Positions 7,579-16,419 of a DNA stretch of 64,000 nt are shown here, one piece after another. The position numbers were made by a program, and so were the translations under genes. Positions within the stretch are counted from its first letter, which is position 1, and each line of letters begins with the position of its first letter. The stretch comes from Chitinophaga ginsengisoli. GTDB taxonomy: Bacteria > Bacteroidota > Bacteroidia > Chitinophagales > Chitinophagaceae. The notes beneath the pieces were generated by a model that was not told where the DNA came from, did no database searches, and saw only the letters and a list, made by a program, of their open reading frames with translations. The stretch is taken from positions 1-64,000 of the forward strand of contig NZ_PYGK01000010.1 in NCBI RefSeq assembly GCF_003014595.1. Direction: 5' to 3'.

Positions 7579-9270
7579 TTATTGTGTTATTTCTTCTATT
7601 ACATGTCCGACGTTACCGCTCGGCATCTGAATATGTAACAACGCAGCGATGGTGGGAGAAATATCGGTCATACCTACGGTACGGTTACTCTTACCTGCGT
7701 TGATGCCCCAACCCATCCATACCAACGGAATGTGCGCATCATACGCATACCACAAACCATGCGTAGTACCTGTTTTTCCACCATCAATAAATCCCGGTTT
7801 AAGTACTATCTGAATATCTCCACTACGTTTCCTGTTAAAACCGTTGGTCATCATTGTACGCATGGGTTCAGCCAGGGTAGTTGTCATTAATTCCTGTAAT
7901 GGGAAAGCGTTGCTGATGCAAGTGTCTTTCAGTAATGCATTGATGATAAGCTCACGTACATCTTTTGCAGACTTCCCTGCTTTTGCAATGGCTTCATGAT
8001 TCAGGTACAACTGATAATTGCTTGCGCCGGAGATGGCTTTATCCACACCGGTCTGCTCCTTTACAACTTTATTCAGATCGCTTACGGCTTTTCCTTCACT
8101 CCATACACCACCTGGTAGTTTATTTTCCTTCATAAAACCAGGAACATGTGCAACACCATGGTCGGCAGTGATGAAGAACAGGTATTGTCCTTTACCAACA
8201 GCTGCATCCAGGTATTGGAAGAAAGTAGCCAGGTCTTTGTCCAGGCGCAGGTAAGTATCTTCAATCTCAATGGAGTTAGGGCCGAACTGGTGACCGACAT
8301 AGTCGGTGGATGACAGGCTGATAGCCAGCATATCAGTCACATCTCCTTTTCCCAGCTGGTAAGCTTCGAGTGCTTTCTTCGCAAATTCCAGCGTCATGGT
8401 ATTGCCAAAAGGCGTGGAAGAGATGGCCTTGAATGGCGCACCGGTTTCACCACCCAGGTCATACGGGAAAACAGGTGCTTTACCTGGTCGGAAAGTGCCT
8501 TCATATGGTTTATTGTCGGCGGTACTTAACTGATACGTTTCGATGGGATATAAAGTCGACCACGGCTGACTGAGATAACGTGCCGGCCATTTCATATTGT
8601 TAAAGTCCGTAGCCCAGTCAGGCAGCTGATTCATATAATAAGTGCTGGTCACCCAGTTACCGGTGCTGCCATCATACCAATATGCAGCTGTAGCGCTGTG
8701 GCCTGCAGGGAGGATAGCGCCGCGGTCTTTAATGGCGATACCAACTACTTTGCTCTGGAAGTTGGTAGCCAGGCGTAATTCATCGCCAATAGTGGTAACG
8801 TCCATATTACGGGGACTCATTTTACCGGCAATGGAAGAGGCGCCTACTGTGCTTACAGCGCTGTCTTCAGCACAATACATATCCCTGTTCAGATCCCTGT
8901 TATACCAGTCGTTACCTACTATACCATGTATGGCAGGCACAGATCCTGTGTATACGCAGGTATGACCGCAGGCCGTAATGGTAGGGGTATAATTAATTAG
9001 CGTATTTTCGCAGGAGAATCCCTCTTTCAGCAACCGCTTAAAACCACCATCCGTATAGCGGTTAGCATAACGATAGAGATAGTCCCAGCGCATCTGATCT
9101 ACCACGATGCCAACCACCAGCTTGGGACGGGTAACTTTTTTAGAGGCAGCGGGTTTACTCCATGCGGTAACGTAACCAGGTTTGGGAGAGGTAGCTTTCT
9201 GAGCGTCAGTAGATTGTGTAACCAATAGGGTGGCCGTTATGCACACACACGACAAGAACTTACAATTCAT
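7579..9270 (-). CDS. PafA-like alkaline phosphatase, periplasmic
   Basis: 563 residues with a signal peptide from MNCKFLSCVCITATLLV. LVVGIVVDQMRWDYL places the first metal aspartate; NYTPTITACGHTCVYTGS holds the threonine nucleophile expected in PafA-type phosphatases; GIVGNDWY and IKDRGAILPAGH (a K-x-R pair) match active-site residues of that clade; ITADHGVAHVPG carries further zinc ligands, and GTTHG is near the C-terminus. It would release phosphate from organic esters in the periplasm. The start at 9270 was preferred to 9285 because it begins the signal peptide cleanly. Confidence 0.88.
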   Translation of the reverse strand: MNCKFLSCVCITATLLVTQSTDAQKATSPKPGYVTAWSKPAASKKVTRPKLVVGIVVDQMRWDYLYRYANRYTDGGFKRLLKEGFSCENTLINYTPTITACGHTCVYTGSVPAIHGIVGNDWYNRDLNRDMYCAEDSAVSTVGASSIAGKMSPRNMDVTTIGDELRLATNFQSKVVGIAIKDRGAILPAGHSATAAYWYDGSTGNWVTSTYYMNQLPDWATDFNNMKWPARYLSQPWSTLYPIETYQLSTADNKPYEGTFRPGKAPVFPYDLGGETGAPFKAISSTPFGNTMTLEFAKKALEAYQLGKGDVTDMLAISLSSTDYVGHQFGPNSIEIEDTYLRLDKDLATFFQYLDAAVGKGQYLFFITADHGVAHVPGFMKENKLPGGVWSEGKAVSDLNKVVKEQTGVDKAISGASNYQLYLNHEAIAKAGKSAKDVRELIINALLKDTCISNAFPLQELMTTTLAEPMRTMMTNGFNRKRSGDIQIVLKPGFIDGGKTGTTHGLWYAYDAHIPLVWMGWGINAGKSNRTVGMTDISPTIAALLHIQMPSGNVGHVIEEITQ

Positions 9271-9304
9271 GATTTTTAAATACATTATTTATTATTCACA
9301 TTTT

Positions 9305-9312
9305 CAAAGGTA
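9305..9312 (-). promoter_or_regulatory. -7 box of the phosphatase gene
   Basis: TACCTTTG on the minus strand, about 34 nt upstream of the 9270 start. Divergent from the plus-strand box at 9342. Confidence 0.55.
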
Positions 9313-9341
9313 ACCCAAGTTTACAAAAACTAATATTTTAA

Positions 9342-9349
9342 TACCTTTG
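9342..9349 (+). promoter_or_regulatory. -7 box of the acyltransferase gene
   Basis: TACCTTTG, 40 nt before the ATG at 9390, in good agreement with TAnnTTTG and a short leader. Confidence 0.6.
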
Positions 9350-9389
9350 TGCGGGTTTTCAATGATCACTCTTAATTATTATTTAACAT

Positions 9390-10637
9390 ATGGATATTTT
9401 TGAGAAACTGCTTAAGCACATGGGCCCTATAGGCGAACACTCTGACAGGGCCCATGGTTATTTTGCTTTCCCCAAGTTGGAAGGTGAGATTGGTCCCCGT
9501 ATGACATTCAGGGGGAATGAGAAAATTGTTTGGAGCCTGAACAATTACCTGGGCCTTGCCAACCATCCTGAGGTACGTGCTACTGACGCGAAAGCAGCAG
9601 CGGAGTACGGTCTTGCCGCTCCAATGGGAGCCCGTATGATGAGTGGAAATACTAACTTCCATGAAAAGCTGGAAAAAGAACTATCCGACTTCATGGGTAA
9701 GGAAGATACTACCCTTCTTAACTATGGTTACCAGGGCATTATGAGTGCGATCGATGCTATTTGCAGCCGTCGTGATGTGATTGTATATGATGCCGAGTGC
9801 CATGCAAGTATCATTGATGGTCTGCGCCTGCACCAGGGTCACCGTTATGTATTCAAACACAACGATATTGAAGATTGCGAAAAGCAGTTGAAGCGTGCGG
9901 AAGAACTGATCAAAGCTAATGGCGGTACCGGCGGTATCCTGGTGATCACTGAAGGTGTGTTTGGTATGGCCGGCGATCAGGGTAAACTGAAAGAAATTGC
10001 TGCGCTAAAAGAGAAATATGAGTTCCGTTTCCTGGTAGATGATGCACACGGATTTGGTACTATGGGTAAAACCGGTGCCGGTACGGGTGAAGAACAGGGC
10101 GTTCAGGACAAGATCGATCTGCTGTTCAATACCTTCGCGAAATCAGGTGCTTCTATCGGCGCTTTCATGAGCGGTGATAAAGCTATCATCAACTACCTGC
10201 GTTATAACATGCGTTCTCAGATCTTCGCAAAATCAGTTCCATTACCACTGGTGATCGGACATCTGAAACGCGTTGAACTGATGCGTAAAAACCCTGAGCT
10301 GAAGAACAAACTGTGGGAAAATGTAAACAAACTGCAGCAGGGTCTGCGCGATCGTGGTTTCAATATTGGCAGAACCAACTCTCCTGTAACACCGATCTAC
10401 CTGCAGGGCGATATTCCTGAAGCAACGGCCATGTGTCTGGATCTGCGTGAGAACTATAATATCTTCTGTTCGATCGTGGTATATCCTGTTATTCCTAAAG
10501 GACAAATCATTTACCGTCTAATCCCGACGGCAGCTCATAACGACGAAGATATCGAGCTGACACTGAAAGCATTCAGTGAAACAAAAGAGAAACTGGATAA
10601 GAAAGTGTATGAAGTAGCTGAAATACCAATGGTATAG
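9390..10637 (+). CDS. AOS-family PLP acyltransferase (serine/cysteate acyltransferase-like)
   Basis: 415 residues. Alpha-oxoamine synthases condense an acyl thioester with an amino acid and lose CO2. The PLP lysine lies in NTFAKSGASIGAF; ECHASIIDGLRLHQG and VDDAHGFGTMGKTG bind the cofactor; NNYLGLANHPEVR is the typical N-terminal block. By family it may be serine palmitoyltransferase, or the cysteate fatty acyltransferase that begins sulfonolipid (capnine) synthesis in Bacteroidota, or 2-amino-3-ketobutyrate CoA ligase. The N-terminal MDIFEKLLKHMGPIGEHSDRAHGYF extension fits the lipid enzymes better than the CoA ligase. Substrate choice cannot be read from sequence. Monocistronic. Confidence 0.8.
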   Translation: MDIFEKLLKHMGPIGEHSDRAHGYFAFPKLEGEIGPRMTFRGNEKIVWSLNNYLGLANHPEVRATDAKAAAEYGLAAPMGARMMSGNTNFHEKLEKELSDFMGKEDTTLLNYGYQGIMSAIDAICSRRDVIVYDAECHASIIDGLRLHQGHRYVFKHNDIEDCEKQLKRAEELIKANGGTGGILVITEGVFGMAGDQGKLKEIAALKEKYEFRFLVDDAHGFGTMGKTGAGTGEEQGVQDKIDLLFNTFAKSGASIGAFMSGDKAIINYLRYNMRSQIFAKSVPLPLVIGHLKRVELMRKNPELKNKLWENVNKLQQGLRDRGFNIGRTNSPVTPIYLQGDIPEATAMCLDLRENYNIFCSIVVYPVIPKGQIIYRLIPTAAHNDEDIELTLKAFSETKEKLDKKVYEVAEIPMV

Positions 10638-10662
10638 CAGCTGCACATATCAAATAGCATAT

Positions 10663-10703
10663 AAAAAGAAAGCCTGGATCAATATGATCCGGGCTTTCTT
10701 TTT
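10663..10703 (+). terminator. Intrinsic terminator
   Basis: Stem AAAAAGAAAGCC/GGCTTTCTTTTT continued by GGATCA/TGATCC around a 3-nt loop; 25 nt past the acyltransferase stop. Confidence 0.9.
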
Positions 10704-10841
10704 ACCGGGAAAAATAATGAGATGCTGAACCAGGACTGAATAACAGGTAGTTAGTCAACGGTAGAAGAAAATTTCACGGGAATGCCTATACTAACTGGCA
10801 CAACTTTTGCGTTTATATTGGAACTGAGGTAAAAAAGTAAA

Positions 10842-10861
10842 CCCCTCGTTTATACGAGGGG
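10842..10861 (-). terminator. Terminator of the repeat RNA
   Basis: CCCCTCG/CGAGGGG stem with a 6-nt loop; on the minus strand it is followed by TTTACTTTTTT. Confidence 0.75.
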
Positions 10862-10939
10862 CTTCACAACAAATCGTTCTTTCTCACTAGGTGTAAGTTT
10901 TCACTTAGCTTTCATTAGGACATGGCAGAACAATTGGTC

Positions 10940-11129
10940 TTCATAGAATTAGGAATCATAAGATTCCCGGGATAAATAAACTAGGTTTCATAGGTCTGGA
11001 GCCATTCGGTTCCAGGGATAATAATTGTTCTGATTACTGGCTTTCATAGGTCTGGAATCCTTTTAATTCCAGGGATAAATTGGCATTGGCTTTCATAGAA
11101 CAGGAATCAATTGATTCCATGGGATAAAT
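10940..11129. repeat. Four degenerate tandem units, each a hairpin
   Basis: On the plus strand each unit runs TTCATAG, 5-8 nt, GGAATC-loop-GATTCC, then GGGATAAAT or GGGATAATA. TTCATAG starts at 10940, 10987, 11043 and 11092 (spacing 47, 56, 49 nt). Stems are at 10952-10967, 10998-11013, 11054-11070 and 11103-11118; loop sequences differ while pairing is kept, including a GGAGCC/GGTTCC variant with a G-U pair. Confidence 0.8.
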
Positions 11130-11177
11130 ATTATTGGACTTGGTCTTTCAGACCGGTGTATTCGCATTTCTCTTTAT

Positions 11178-11185
11178 CAAAAGTA
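11178..11185 (-). promoter_or_regulatory. -7 box upstream of the repeat RNA
   Basis: TACTTTTG on the minus strand matches TAnnTTTG. No clear -33 TTTG at the usual distance. Confidence 0.4.
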
Positions 11186-11352
11186 GTTTAAGCAGTGTGA
11201 TATAAATTCACACGAAGATGGGATTTTGTTAATGAGTTGTTAAAAGGAATTAACAATACAATAAACAGTCCTAACTAGTCAAACCCTTTACTGGCGGGCA
11301 TCCACAAATTGGGTAATTCTTATAAGTGTATGACGAACAACTATAAAATGAC

Positions 11353-11399
11353 AAGAGGTGCAACATAACACCCATGTGGGATATATGTTGCACCTCTTA
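11353..11399. terminator. Terminator downstream of purL, possibly bidirectional
   Basis: 15-bp arms AAGAGGTGCAACATA/TATGTTGCACCTCTT with an inner CCCA/TGGG. It is 19 nt past the purL stop on the minus strand and has a T-run (ACTTTTTTAAG) on the plus side. Confidence 0.85.
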
Positions 11400-11418
11400 C
11401 TTTTTTAAGTATCTCTAT

Positions 11419-13674
11419 TTACTGTAAATGAGACTCTATAGCAACGTCATAAGGTTGTTTCCAGCTGGCAACTGTACCCCAATCTTCGCTATCAATTACG
11501 ATATTTTCACCTTTCACCACACCGATCTTCTCCACCTTCACAGAATGCTCTGTTGCATCGATCACACTGTGTAATATAGCGTCAAATTTCTCTTTGTTTT
11601 CCGGGCTGATAGTTACTACCGCACGGCTCTGGGCTTCACCAAACAGATAGGCGTCCTTACGGAAGTTCTGGTTAGTATGCACTTCAAAGCCTAATCCGGA
11701 AGTCATTGCGCTTTCCAGCAGGGATATGAAGAGACCACCTTCACTTATGTCGTGTGCTGACTGTATGATACCGGCTTTATTCAGCTTAGCGATAGTATGA
11801 TGGAGACGTTGCTCTTCTTCCAGGTGGAAATGAGGCGCCGGGCTATGCTCAATACCAATCAGTTTATGCAGGTATTCTGAGCTGCTGATGTCATTACGGC
11901 TACGGCCCAATAGATAAACCAGGTCGCCTTCTTTCTTAAAGTTGAGGGTTATACGCTCAGACATATCATCCAATATACCCAGCATGCCAATAGTTGGTGT
12001 AGGATACACCGGACCATCAGGCGACTGGTTATAGAAACTTACGTTACCACCGGTAACGGGTGTATTGAATTTACGGCAGGCTTCACCCATTCCTTTGATT
12101 GCATGTACGAACTGATAGTATACTTCCGGATCATAAGGATTACCGAAGTTCAGACAGTTGGTAATTGCAACAGGTTCTCCACCGCTACATACGATATTAC
12201 GTGCCGCTTCTGCTACAGCGATCTGGCCACCAACATGCGGATCTGCATATACGTAACGGCTGTTACAGTCTGTAGTCACTGCCAGGGCTTTTTTGGTGCC
12301 TTTTACAGTAACAATAGACGCATCGCTTGGTGCATTAGTGCTGGCATTGGCAGTACCCACCATGCTGTCATACTGAGTATAGATCCAGCGTTTGGAAGCA
12401 ATGTTAGGCAGTTTTACCAGTCTTTCTGCAGCGAAACGTGGATGCAGGGTGTCAGGTATTTTATGAATATCGAAAGCTTTAATCTTCTCGAAGTACGCAG
12501 GTTCAGTATAAGCGCGGTGATATTGAGGAGCGCCACCACCCAGTACCAGGCTTTCAGCAGGAACATCTGCTTCCAGGTGACCGTTCAGGTAGAACTTCAG
12601 TTGTTTCTCTGTGGTAACCTCACCGATCTGTACGCAGTGCAGGTCCCATTTCTCAAATATTCTCAGCACTTCAGCTTCCTTGCCTTTGTGCAGTACGATC
12701 AGCATTCTTTCCTGGCTTTCGCTGAGCAGCATTTCCCAGGCTTTCATATTTTCCTGGCGGGTAGGTACTTTATCCAGGTTGATAATCATACCATGTTCAC
12801 CTTTTGCACTCATTTCTGCGGTAGAGCAAGTGATACCGGCAGCGCCCATATCCTGCATGCCCACCAGTGCACCTGTCGGGATGATTTCAAGACAGGCTTC
12901 CAGCAGTTTCTTTTCCTGGAAAGGATCTCCTACCTGAACAGAAGGCAGATCTTCGACACTATCTTCTGTAATGTTGGCACTTGCGAAAGAGGCTCCACCG
13001 ATACCGTCTTTACCGGTAGCGGAACCCACTATGAAGACAGGGTTACCAGCGCCATAGGAAGTAGCAGATACTGTCTGACCTACTTTTACGACACCAACAC
13101 TCATTGCGTTCACCAACGGGTTAGTACCGTAACAATCTTCGAAGTATGCTTCACCACCAACGGTAGGCACACCGAAACAGTTACCATAATGACCGATACC
13201 ATGAACGATACCCTTGATCAGATGTTGTGTTTTTTTATCGTTGATATTCCCAAAACGCAGAGAGTTTAACGCTGCGATAGGGCGTGCTCCCATGGTGAAG
13301 ATATCACGGTGGATCCCTCCTACCCCTGTAGCCGCGCCCTGGAAGGGTTCAATAGCGGAAGGGTGGTTGTGGGATTCTATCTTGAACACACAGGCGTAAC
13401 CATCGCCGATGTCAACCAGACCGGCATTTTCTTCACCAGCCTTTACCAGCAGGCGCTCACCATCACGGGGCAGCGATTTCAACCAGACAATTGAGTTCTT
13501 GTAACTGCAATGTTCACTCCACATTACAGAGTACATACTTAATTCTGTGAAATTAGGCGTGCGGCCCAGGATGCCCTTTATGCGCTCAAATTCGTCTGCT
13601 GTAAGACCAAGCTGCTCGGCAGTTTCAACAGAAGTTTGGGAAAACTTATCTGTAGTTTCTACGTTAGTTTGCAT
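11419..13674 (-). CDS. purL: Phosphoribosylformylglycinamidine synthase, PurL subunit
   Basis: ATP- and glutamine-derived ammonia-dependent step of purine synthesis (FGAR to FGAM). 751 residues, the small PurL type that needs separate PurS and PurQ. Motifs: SEHCSYKNS near the N-terminus, ESHNHPSAIEPFQGAATGVGGIHRDI in the first AIRS-like domain, GDPFQEKKLLEA, and the repeated GGNVSFYN and HDISEGGL blocks of the second half. I start at 13674 (MQTNVETTDKF); the codon at 13746 would add 24 residues unlike the family. Single gene with its own promoter. Confidence 0.96.
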   Translation of the reverse strand: MQTNVETTDKFSQTSVETAEQLGLTADEFERIKGILGRTPNFTELSMYSVMWSEHCSYKNSIVWLKSLPRDGERLLVKAGEENAGLVDIGDGYACVFKIESHNHPSAIEPFQGAATGVGGIHRDIFTMGARPIAALNSLRFGNINDKKTQHLIKGIVHGIGHYGNCFGVPTVGGEAYFEDCYGTNPLVNAMSVGVVKVGQTVSATSYGAGNPVFIVGSATGKDGIGGASFASANITEDSVEDLPSVQVGDPFQEKKLLEACLEIIPTGALVGMQDMGAAGITCSTAEMSAKGEHGMIINLDKVPTRQENMKAWEMLLSESQERMLIVLHKGKEAEVLRIFEKWDLHCVQIGEVTTEKQLKFYLNGHLEADVPAESLVLGGGAPQYHRAYTEPAYFEKIKAFDIHKIPDTLHPRFAAERLVKLPNIASKRWIYTQYDSMVGTANASTNAPSDASIVTVKGTKKALAVTTDCNSRYVYADPHVGGQIAVAEAARNIVCSGGEPVAITNCLNFGNPYDPEVYYQFVHAIKGMGEACRKFNTPVTGGNVSFYNQSPDGPVYPTPTIGMLGILDDMSERITLNFKKEGDLVYLLGRSRNDISSSEYLHKLIGIEHSPAPHFHLEEEQRLHHTIAKLNKAGIIQSAHDISEGGLFISLLESAMTSGLGFEVHTNQNFRKDAYLFGEAQSRAVVTISPENKEKFDAILHSVIDATEHSVKVEKIGVVKGENIVIDSEDWGTVASWKQPYDVAIESHLQ

Positions 13675-13715
13675 GTAACTGGATGTATAAGTACGATAGA
13701 TAAAAAAAGAAGATG

Positions 13716-13723
13716 CAAACCTA
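13716..13723 (-). promoter_or_regulatory. -7 box of purL
   Basis: TAGGTTTG on the minus strand, 41 nt before the chosen start. Confidence 0.5.
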
Positions 13724-14037
13724 CAGGTTTTTCCTGCAATTGACAAGGGATATTGGCAATTACGGGGTCTGTGGGCTAAAACAATTCCTGGCTACTTATT
13801 CCCTCATATTACAATTATAATCCCTTCTATAATCGGATCGATGCAATATCTACGCAGTCTTAACGAATTATATTTTTTTAAATATATCAGTTTAAACAGG
13901 GCTGGCTGTTCATTTTTTATTGAAAAATTAAAAAATTTAACCTTTTTATCTACTAAATGTAATTTTTTAGTTAAAATCAACTTAATTCTTGCTTATGTTA
14001 CCACAACACTGTTCTTTTGTGTAAAATTATTTACAGC
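13724..14037. other. AT-rich divergent gap, purL to glutamine synthetase
   Basis: About 310 nt, strongly AT-rich, with A/T palindromes such as the CTAAATGTAATTTTTTAG hairpin. No gene or standard TAnnTTTG box was found on the plus strand, although this stretch must hold the glutamine synthetase promoter and perhaps nitrogen-control sites. Confidence 0.5.
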
Positions 14038-16236
14038 ATGCAATCGTTACGCTTCACCGCACTGGAAAACCTTTCTGGTGTTGATTTAAAAATCAAGCCC
14101 GAACAACTTAACGGTACCAAGATCACCGAAGTGTTCGGCAGCAATGTATTCGCAGGAAAAGTAGTACGCGAGAATCTAAGTGACGAAGCTTACAAAAGCT
14201 TAATGAACTCCATCAAATCTGGCACTAAGATCGACCGTAAAATGTCCGAACAGATCGCTTCTGGTCTGAAACAATGGGCAATGAAAAAAGGCGTTACCCA
14301 TTATACCCACTGGTTCCAGCCTTTAACCGGCACTACAGCTGAAAAACATGATTCTTTCTTTACACTGAAAGGCGATGGCTCTGCCCTCGAAACCTTTGAT
14401 GGCGATGCGCTGGTACAGCAGGAGCCTGATGCTTCCAGCTTCCCTAACGGCGGTCTGCGCGCTACTTTCGAAGCTCGTGGTTACACTGCATGGGACCCAT
14501 CCTCTCCTCCTTTTATCCTGGAGCAGGGTCACGGTAAAACACTTTGCATTCCTACTATATTTGTTGCATACACCGGTGAATCACTGGACTACAAGGCTCC
14601 GCTGCTGAAAGCTCTTTCTGCGCTGGACAAAGCTGCAGTAGATGTATGTAACTATTTTGATAAAAATGTAACCAAAGTTACAGCTACTCTCGGATGGGAG
14701 CAGGAATACTTCCTGGTAGATGAAAGCCTGGCTAATGCCCGTCCTGACCTGGTAATGTGCGGCCGTACCGTAGTTGGTCATGCTCCTTCCAAAGGTCAGC
14801 AGCTGGAAGACCACTACTTCGGTTCTATCCCTGAGCGTGCTTACGCTTTCATGCGCGATTTCGAAGAAGAGTCTTACAAACTGGGTATTCCTTTAAGAAC
14901 CCGTCACAACGAGGTTGCACCTTCTCAGTTCGAGTGTGCTCCTATCTTTGAAGAAGTAAACATCGCAGTTGACCACAACTCCCTGCTGATGGACGTAATG
15001 ACCAAAGTGGCCAAACGTCATAAGCTGAGAGTATTACTGCATGAGAAACCATTCGCAGGCATCAACGGTTCAGGTAAACACAATAACTGGAGCATGGCTA
15101 CAGATACTGGTGTGAACCTGCTGGCTCCGGGTAAAACTCCGAAGACCAACCTGATGTTCCTGACCTTCTTCGTTAACACGATCAAGGCCGTTCATGACTA
15201 CGCAGACCTGCTGAGAGCTTCTATCGCTTCTCCAAGCAATGACTTCCGGCTGGGTGCTAACGAAGCGCCTCCGGCTATCATCTCTGTTTTCTCCGGTAAA
15301 TACCTGTACGACGTACTGCAGGAGGTTAAGAACCGCGTGAACAACAAGTTCGATGAGCAGGACGAAGCTATCCTGAAACTGGATCTGCACCGTCATATTC
15401 CTGAGCTGTTGCTGGATAATACCGACCGTAACCGTACCTCACCTTTTGCCTTCACCGGTAATAAATTTGAGTTCCGTGCCGTTGGTTCTTCTGCAAACTG
15501 TGCTTCCGCTATGACCGTATTGAATACTATCGTAGCTAAAACACTGGCTAATTTCAAAATAGAAGTTGACGCCCTGATCGAAAAAGGCGAGAAAAAAGAG
15601 ATTGCGATTATGCAAACTCTTCGGAAATATATTGTAGATTCGGAGAAAGTTTTATTTGAAGGTGACGGTTATAGTGAAGAATGGGAGAAAGAAGCTGAAA
15701 AGAGAGGTCTTGCTAACGTAAAAACCACTCCTAAGGCACTGGATGCTTACGTTACCGAAAAATCAACTAAACTGTTCACTGAGGTAGGTATTTACAACGA
15801 GAAAGAATTGCATGCCCGTCATGAGATCCTGCTCGAAGATTACGTGAAGAAAGTTCAGATCGAAGCCCGTGTAATTGGTGATCTGGCTACCAACACTATC
15901 CTGCCTTCAGCTATCAACTATCTGAACAGCCTGATTGTCAACATTAATGGTCTGAAAGGCATAGGTCTCGGTGATGGCGCTGTTAAAGCCCAAACCCAGA
16001 TCGCTGCAAAAATAGCTGAACATATTAACGTCATCAGTGAGAATGTACAGGCTATGATTGAAGCGCGTAAAGTAGCTAATAAAGTTACTGACAGCCGCCA
16101 GAAAGCTATAGATTATTGTGATAAAATTAAGCCGTACTTTGATGTTATCCGTTATCACGCGGATAAGCTGGAGTTCCTTGTAGATGACAAACAATGGGCA
16201 CTGCCTAAGTACAGAGAGCTGCTTTTCTTGCGATAA
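14038..16236 (+). CDS. Glutamine synthetase, class III
   Basis: ATP-dependent amidation of glutamate, the main ammonia-assimilation step. At 732 residues it has the length of GSIII (GlnN), common in Bacteroidota, not the about 470 of GSI. Recognisable blocks: VTHYTHWFQPLTG, LGWEQEYFLVDESL (metal-binding glutamates), RHNEVAPSQFECAPIFEE, INGSGKHNNWSM and PFAFTGNKFEFRAVGSSANCA. The start at 14038 (MQSLRFTALENLSG) is used instead of an upstream codon in an AT-rich leader. Stands alone and ends at a strong terminator. Confidence 0.95.
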   Translation: MQSLRFTALENLSGVDLKIKPEQLNGTKITEVFGSNVFAGKVVRENLSDEAYKSLMNSIKSGTKIDRKMSEQIASGLKQWAMKKGVTHYTHWFQPLTGTTAEKHDSFFTLKGDGSALETFDGDALVQQEPDASSFPNGGLRATFEARGYTAWDPSSPPFILEQGHGKTLCIPTIFVAYTGESLDYKAPLLKALSALDKAAVDVCNYFDKNVTKVTATLGWEQEYFLVDESLANARPDLVMCGRTVVGHAPSKGQQLEDHYFGSIPERAYAFMRDFEEESYKLGIPLRTRHNEVAPSQFECAPIFEEVNIAVDHNSLLMDVMTKVAKRHKLRVLLHEKPFAGINGSGKHNNWSMATDTGVNLLAPGKTPKTNLMFLTFFVNTIKAVHDYADLLRASIASPSNDFRLGANEAPPAIISVFSGKYLYDVLQEVKNRVNNKFDEQDEAILKLDLHRHIPELLLDNTDRNRTSPFAFTGNKFEFRAVGSSANCASAMTVLNTIVAKTLANFKIEVDALIEKGEKKEIAIMQTLRKYIVDSEKVLFEGDGYSEEWEKEAEKRGLANVKTTPKALDAYVTEKSTKLFTEVGIYNEKELHARHEILLEDYVKKVQIEARVIGDLATNTILPSAINYLNSLIVNINGLKGIGLGDGAVKAQTQIAAKIAEHINVISENVQAMIEARKVANKVTDSRQKAIDYCDKIKPYFDVIRYHADKLEFLVDDKQWALPKYRELLFLR

Positions 16237-16264
16237 AACCGTAAGATTGTTTTGGTGTATGATT

Positions 16265-16290
16265 AGCCCCGGGTATTTACCCGGGGCTTT
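16265..16290 (+). terminator. Intrinsic terminator of glutamine synthetase
   Basis: AGCCCCGGGT/ACCCGGGGCT hairpin, 29 nt past the stop, followed by TTGTGTTTTT. Confidence 0.85.
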
Positions 16291-16419
16291 GTGTTTTTAT
16301 AACTATTGCTTATATTCAATGTACCCTTAACCCGATACCCCTCCTTCCCTGTATTTAAGCAATCTGATCTGCTTTATTAGTTCCCAAAAACCTATTTCAT
16401 TTACCCTAAAAACACCCTC

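Larger units (their letters stand above)
10832..11171 (-). ncRNA. Candidate structured RNA with four tandem hairpin repeats
   Basis: Unannotated 780-nt stretch without a convincing gene. On the minus strand it has a -7 box (TACTTTTG, 11178-11185), four hairpin-bearing repeat units, and a GC-rich hairpin with a following U-tract at 10832-10861, giving a transcript of about 340 nt. Short frames beginning ATGAA(A/G) follow each hairpin, but their peptides (4-20 residues) are not alike, so I favour RNA. No known RNA family recognised. Confidence 0.5.

Noticed and set aside
10940..11129. CRISPR array
   Set aside because: Only four degenerate units at uneven spacing (47, 56, 49 nt), repeats themselves vary, no cas genes nearby.
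10900..11130. Short frames starting ATGAA(A/G) after each hairpin on the minus strand, as a peptide array
   Set aside because: The peptides (4-20 residues) are unlike each other in sequence and length, while the hairpins are conserved, so RNA structure is the simpler reading.
12103..13269. Long plus-strand frame opposite purL
   Set aside because: Antisense of a conserved enzyme, composition typical of a reverse-frame shadow.
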